NCBI GenBank assembly: GCA_934662565.1
Contig: CAKUKI010000001.1
Location: 248,001 to 312,000, forward strand
Length of the DNA: 64,000 nt
Origin: an uncultured Elusimicrobiales bacterium
GTDB taxonomy: Bacteria > Elusimicrobiota > Elusimicrobia > Elusimicrobiales > Elusimicrobiaceae
Reading direction: 5' to 3'
Shown here piece by piece: positions 61,192 through 64,000 of this stretch. Position 1 is the first letter of the stretch. The number at the start of each line of letters is the position of its first letter. The notes beneath the pieces are model-generated. The model worked only from the letters and a program-made list of their open reading frames with translations, searched no databases and had not been told where the DNA came from. Made by a program: the position numbers and the translations under genes.

Positions 61192-61851
61192 TTAAGCAAG
61201 CAGTTCATCCATATCCGGATAAATATCCTGTAAAGATTTATAAATCTTAAACGCATGATTGCGTACAAAGCTGTCCGGCTGTTTGATTTGCGGCACCACG
61301 CAAGTACGCATTCCGGCCGAAATCCCCGCCGTAGCACCGGCTACGGAATCTTCAAATACCAAACATTGGGAAACGTCCGCCCCCAATTTTTGCGCGCTGA
61401 CCAAATACACTTCCGGGTCCGGCTTGGGGTTGGAAACATCATTGGAAGTGGTAATGGCGGAAAAGTATTTTTTGATACCGCCTACCGTTAAAAAATGCTC
61501 CGCCCAGCGGGTAATGTTGGAGGACGCCAGCGCAATTTTCAGCCCGCGGCGGTGAAAAAACTCCACCGCCTCTTTGGCTCCGGGGCGAAACTCAATTTTT
61601 CCCCCCTCGCTTAAATACGTTTCAAAATGGGCATAGGTGCGGGCGTGCAGGTTGGAAACATCAAACTGCGGGCCAAAATGGTGCCGGATGAGGCGCGCGG
61701 CATCCGTTTGGCTAATCCCCACGCAAGATTCAAACAATTCCGCCGTAAACTCCGCTCCCTTTTCTTTGGCGGCCTTTTTATAACATTCAAAGTAAATCAC
61801 TTCCGTATTAAACAAAAGGCCGTCCATATCAAAAATTACGCTGGTTATCAT
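61192..61851 (-). CDS. HAD-family phosphatase/phosphomutase (beta-PGM-like)
   Basis: 219 residues. HAD motifs: VIFDMDGLLFNTE (motif I, nucleophile Asp and general-acid Asp), ALASSN (motif II), Lys in NPKPDPEVYL (motif III) and CLVFEDSVAGATAGISAGM (motif IV). The helical cap between residues 15 and 85 places it in subfamily I with beta-phosphoglucomutase and sugar-phosphate phosphatases. Substrate not determinable. A TAAAAT box ends six bases before the ATG and no ribosome site is present, so probably leaderless. Confidence 0.92.
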   Translation of the reverse strand: MITSVIFDMDGLLFNTEVIYFECYKKAAKEKGAEFTAELFESCVGISQTDAARLIRHHFGPQFDVSNLHARTYAHFETYLSEGGKIEFRPGAKEAVEFFHRRGLKIALASSNITRWAEHFLTVGGIKKYFSAITTSNDVSNPKPDPEVYLVSAQKLGADVSQCLVFEDSVAGATAGISAGMRTCVVPQIKQPDSFVRNHAFKIYKSLQDIYPDMDELLA

Positions 61852-61857
61852 AAGTAT

Positions 61858-61863
61858 ATTTTA
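61858..61863 (-). promoter_or_regulatory. -10 box of leaderless HAD gene
   Basis: Minus-strand TAAAAT, six bases before the ATG at 61851. Confidence 0.5.
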
Positions 61864-61913
61864 CAATAAACCGCCCGTTTGCGCCCAACAAGCCAAGCCG
61901 CCCCACTATTTTA

Positions 61914-61919
61914 TATAAT
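61914..61919 (+). promoter_or_regulatory. glyQS -10 box
   Basis: Perfect TATAAT ending 10 bases before the glyQ ATG; leader of only a few bases. Confidence 0.55.
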
Positions 61920-61929
61920 GTAATTACTT

Positions 61930-62811
61930 ATGAAATACGGCATGAATTTTCAGGATATGATATCCGCCTTGAACGAATACTGGACTAAACAAGGCTGTGT
62001 GCTTGTTCAGCCCTACGACGTTGAAAAAGGCGCCGGAACGTACAACCCGGAAACTTTTTTCGGCTCGCTGACTAAAAAACCGGTCAATCGGGCCTATGTG
62101 GAACCCTGCCGCCGCCCCGCCGACGGCCGCTATGGCGAAAACCCCAACCGCTTGGGCAAGTATTACCAATATCAGGTAATTATGAAGCCCGCTCCGGCCA
62201 ACATTCAAGAAATTTATTTGAATTCCTTAAAAGCCATCGGGTTGGACCCCAAACAGCACGACGTGCGCTGGATTGAAGACGATTGGCAATCCCCCACCTT
62301 GGGCGCCAGCGGTGTAGGCTGGGAGATTTGGTTAGACGGTATGGAAATCACCCAGTTTACCTATTTCCAAAATATGGCCGGATATTCCTTAAACCCCATT
62401 ACGGTAGAAATTACATACGGGCTGGAACGTATTGCCATGTATTGCCAAAAAGTAGACAACGTGTTTGACATCCGCTGGAACGACAGCATTACCTACCGTG
62501 ACGTACACTGGGAAGGCGAACGCCAGTTTTCCCACTATTATTTTGAAGAAACCGACGTGGAACACCTGCGCCGCTATATTGAAGAATGTGAAGCCGAATG
62601 TTTTGCCCTTTGCAAAAAAGGCTTGTATCTTCCCGCGTACGACGACGCCATGAAAGTTTCCAACTATTTTAATATGTTGGAAGCCCGCGGCGCCATCAGC
62701 GTATCGGACCGTACCAACATTATTACCAAAATCCGCAATTTAGCCAAGGCGTGCGCCAAAGCGTATGTGGAAAGCACAGAACCGCAAGAAGAAAAGGAGG
62801 CCGCCCAATGA
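61930..62811 (+). CDS. glyQ: Glycyl-tRNA synthetase alpha subunit
   Basis: Catalytic subunit of the alpha2-beta2 (bacterial) GlyRS. 293 residues. Seen: FQDMISALNEYWTKQGCVLVQPYDVEKGAGTYNPETFFGSL, YVEPCRRPADGRYGENPNRLGKYYQYQVIMKP and MEITQFTYFQNMAGYSLNPITVEITYGLERIAMY. The ATG at 61930 lacks a ribosome site; an ATG at 61942 would match the usual protein start (MNFQD). Stop overlaps glyS. Confidence 0.97.
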   Translation: MKYGMNFQDMISALNEYWTKQGCVLVQPYDVEKGAGTYNPETFFGSLTKKPVNRAYVEPCRRPADGRYGENPNRLGKYYQYQVIMKPAPANIQEIYLNSLKAIGLDPKQHDVRWIEDDWQSPTLGASGVGWEIWLDGMEITQFTYFQNMAGYSLNPITVEITYGLERIAMYCQKVDNVFDIRWNDSITYRDVHWEGERQFSHYYFEETDVEHLRRYIEECEAECFALCKKGLYLPAYDDAMKVSNYFNMLEARGAISVSDRTNIITKIRNLAKACAKAYVESTEPQEEKEAAQ

Positions 62812-64000
62812 ACGCCTTGTTAGAAATTGGAACCGAACATTTACCGTCCCGCTTTGTGGAACCGGCCCTTAAACAAATGGAAACATTAGGGGCCAAACTG
62901 CTGGAAGAACACCGCTTAACGTATAAATCCGTACAGGCGTTTGGCACTTACCGCCGCTTGGTACTATTTATTGAAGATTTGGCGGAAAAATCGGCTGACG
63001 TGCAAAAAGAAGTAAAAGGGCCGCCCGCTAAATTATTAAAAGACGCAAACGGCAATTTCACCCCCCAAAGCGCTGGTTTTGCGCAAAAAAACGGAATTGC
63101 CCCCGAAAAATTAACCGTGGTGGAAACGGAAAAAGGGCCGTTTATTTACGCCAACATTAAAATCAAGGGCGAAAAGACCCCCAAACTTTTGCCGGAAATT
63201 TTCACCCAATTAGTGACGGGGTTGGAATTTGCCAAAAATATGGTTTGGGAAGAATCCGGCCTGCGCTACGGCCGCCCGATAAGAAGCCTGATTGGTTTAT
63301 ACGGGGATAAAGTGATTAAATTTGCCGTAGCCGGTGTGGAGTCCAACCGTTATACTTATCCGCTTTCGTCCTTCGGGCGCAAACCCATTAAGGTAGAAAC
63401 CGCCGATAAGCAGTATTATGTGGATTTGCTTAAAAACCAACCGCAACCCATTTTGGTACTGCCGCAAGAACGGCGCGAGGCGTTAATCAAATCCGTGACG
63501 GCGGAAGCGGCTGTGCGCGGCTATCAGGCGGATTTGGACGAAGATTTAATCCACGAAACCGTCTTTTTTACGGAACACCCTGTGGCCGTGGGCGGAGATT
63601 TTGATTTGAAATTTTTAACTCTGCCTAAAGAACTCATCACCACCGTACTTAAAAAACAAATTAAAATGTTTCCGGTGTTGAATGACAAGCACGAAATCCA
63701 ACCGTATTTTATCGCCGTGCGAGACGGCGTTTCCGTCAACCAAAACGAAGTACGCGACGGCTTCAAAAAAGTAATGTCCGCCCGCTTGTCCGATGCGGTA
63801 TTCTTCTTTGAAAACGACAAAAAAGACGGCTTGGAATTTTTCAAACAAAAACTGGCCAATGTGTTGTTTTTGGAAGGCTTAGGCTCTATGTTAGACAAAT
63901 CCGCCCGCACGGAAAAACTGGCTCTTTGGCTGTGTGAAAAAACCGCCAATACCGCGCTTAACCAAACGGTGCAATATGCCGCGTCCCACGCGTATGCGGA
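62808..64000 (+). CDS. glyS: Glycyl-tRNA synthetase beta subunit, C-terminal part missing
   Basis: tRNA-binding subunit of GlyRS. The frame is open to the right edge; 397 codons of about 690 are present. Seen: LLEIGTEHLPSRFVEPAL, FGTYRRLVLFI, KGPPAKLLKDANGNFTPQSAGFAQKNG and MVWEESGLRYGRPIRSLIGLYGDKVI. The ATG at 62808 overlaps the glyQ stop and has an AAGGAGG ribosome site. Confidence 0.97.
   Translation, partial: MNALLEIGTEHLPSRFVEPALKQMETLGAKLLEEHRLTYKSVQAFGTYRRLVLFIEDLAEKSADVQKEVKGPPAKLLKDANGNFTPQSAGFAQKNGIAPEKLTVVETEKGPFIYANIKIKGEKTPKLLPEIFTQLVTGLEFAKNMVWEESGLRYGRPIRSLIGLYGDKVIKFAVAGVESNRYTYPLSSFGRKPIKVETADKQYYVDLLKNQPQPILVLPQERREALIKSVTAEAAVRGYQADLDEDLIHETVFFTEHPVAVGGDFDLKFLTLPKELITTVLKKQIKMFPVLNDKHEIQPYFIAVRDGVSVNQNEVRDGFKKVMSARLSDAVFFFENDKKDGLEFFKQKLANVLFLEGLGSMLDKSARTEKLALWLCEKTANTALNQTVQYAASHAYA

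Overview
The window reads as a chromosomal segment of a Gram-negative anaerobic bacterium. The outer membrane is implied by a KDO transferase, a heptosyltransferase-like enzyme, two beta-barrel proteins, an AsmA-type protein and O-antigen nucleotide-sugar genes. An anaerobic life with peroxide defence is implied by a PerR-rubrerythrin pair. Isoprenoids come from the MEP route (dxr, ispG). Gene content and style (alpha/beta glycyl-tRNA synthetase, CIRCE-controlled groESL, a giant secreted/membrane protein) fit an Elusimicrobiota-like gut bacterium; this placement is inference, not proof. I see no tRNA, rRNA, CRISPR array, transposase, integrase or plasmid/phage gene.

Layout. 1-5.0 kb (minus): groEL (cut by the left edge) and groES behind a CIRCE operator, then a PP2C phosphatase and a membrane-anchored Ser/Thr kinase. 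5.2-5.6 kb: a small tandem PC4-like protein. 5.7-10.8 kb (minus): an odd double-headed heptosyltransferase, waaA, and an AsmA-like protein. 10.9-15.0 kb (minus): a DUF1232 protein, a Na/Pi cotransporter-PhoU protein and two polytopic membrane proteins. 15.1-18.9 kb: a BaiN/YhiN-type flavoprotein, perR-rubrerythrin, and a DHA2-type exporter. 19.2-20.6 kb: an acyl carrier protein plus a short ANL ligase. 20.9-27.5 kb: one 2208-residue protein with a signal peptide and an MFS-like membrane part, whose gene changes codon usage internally. 27.7-37.6 kb: DUF2339 membrane protein, pyruvate kinase, a beta-barrel protein, a secreted protein with an ADP-ribosyltransferase-like domain, a SIMPL-domain protein, GAPDH and an alanine/sodium symporter.

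37.7-44.3 kb (minus) is a nucleotide-sugar locus: rfbA-rfbB (dTDP-4-keto-6-deoxyglucose) and rfbF-rfbG-rfbH-reductase-gtrA (a CDP-3,6-dideoxyhexose branch with a clear iron-sulfur E1 dehydrase). 44.4-45.9 kb has a VanZ-like protein, a 60-residue membrane protein and pyrophosphatase. 46.05-54.0 kb (plus) is a long envelope/isoprenoid operon: uppS, an AlkD-like protein, a GNAT, cdsA, dxr, rseP, ispG, proS. After a beta-barrel protein and an orphan PD-(D/E)XK protein comes the classic rpmH-rnpA-yidD-yidC-jag operon (minus), then recO, a HAD phosphatase, glyQ and glyS (cut by the right edge).

Two signals recur across the window. Many promoters carry an extended -10 of the form TGC-TATAAT. Several genes (waaA, asmA-like, flavoprotein, uppS, cdsA, recO, HAD) have a -10 box only 6-9 bases upstream of the ATG and no Shine-Dalgarno sequence, so they are probably leaderless. 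Coding assignments rest on motif reading by eye; no database search was run.
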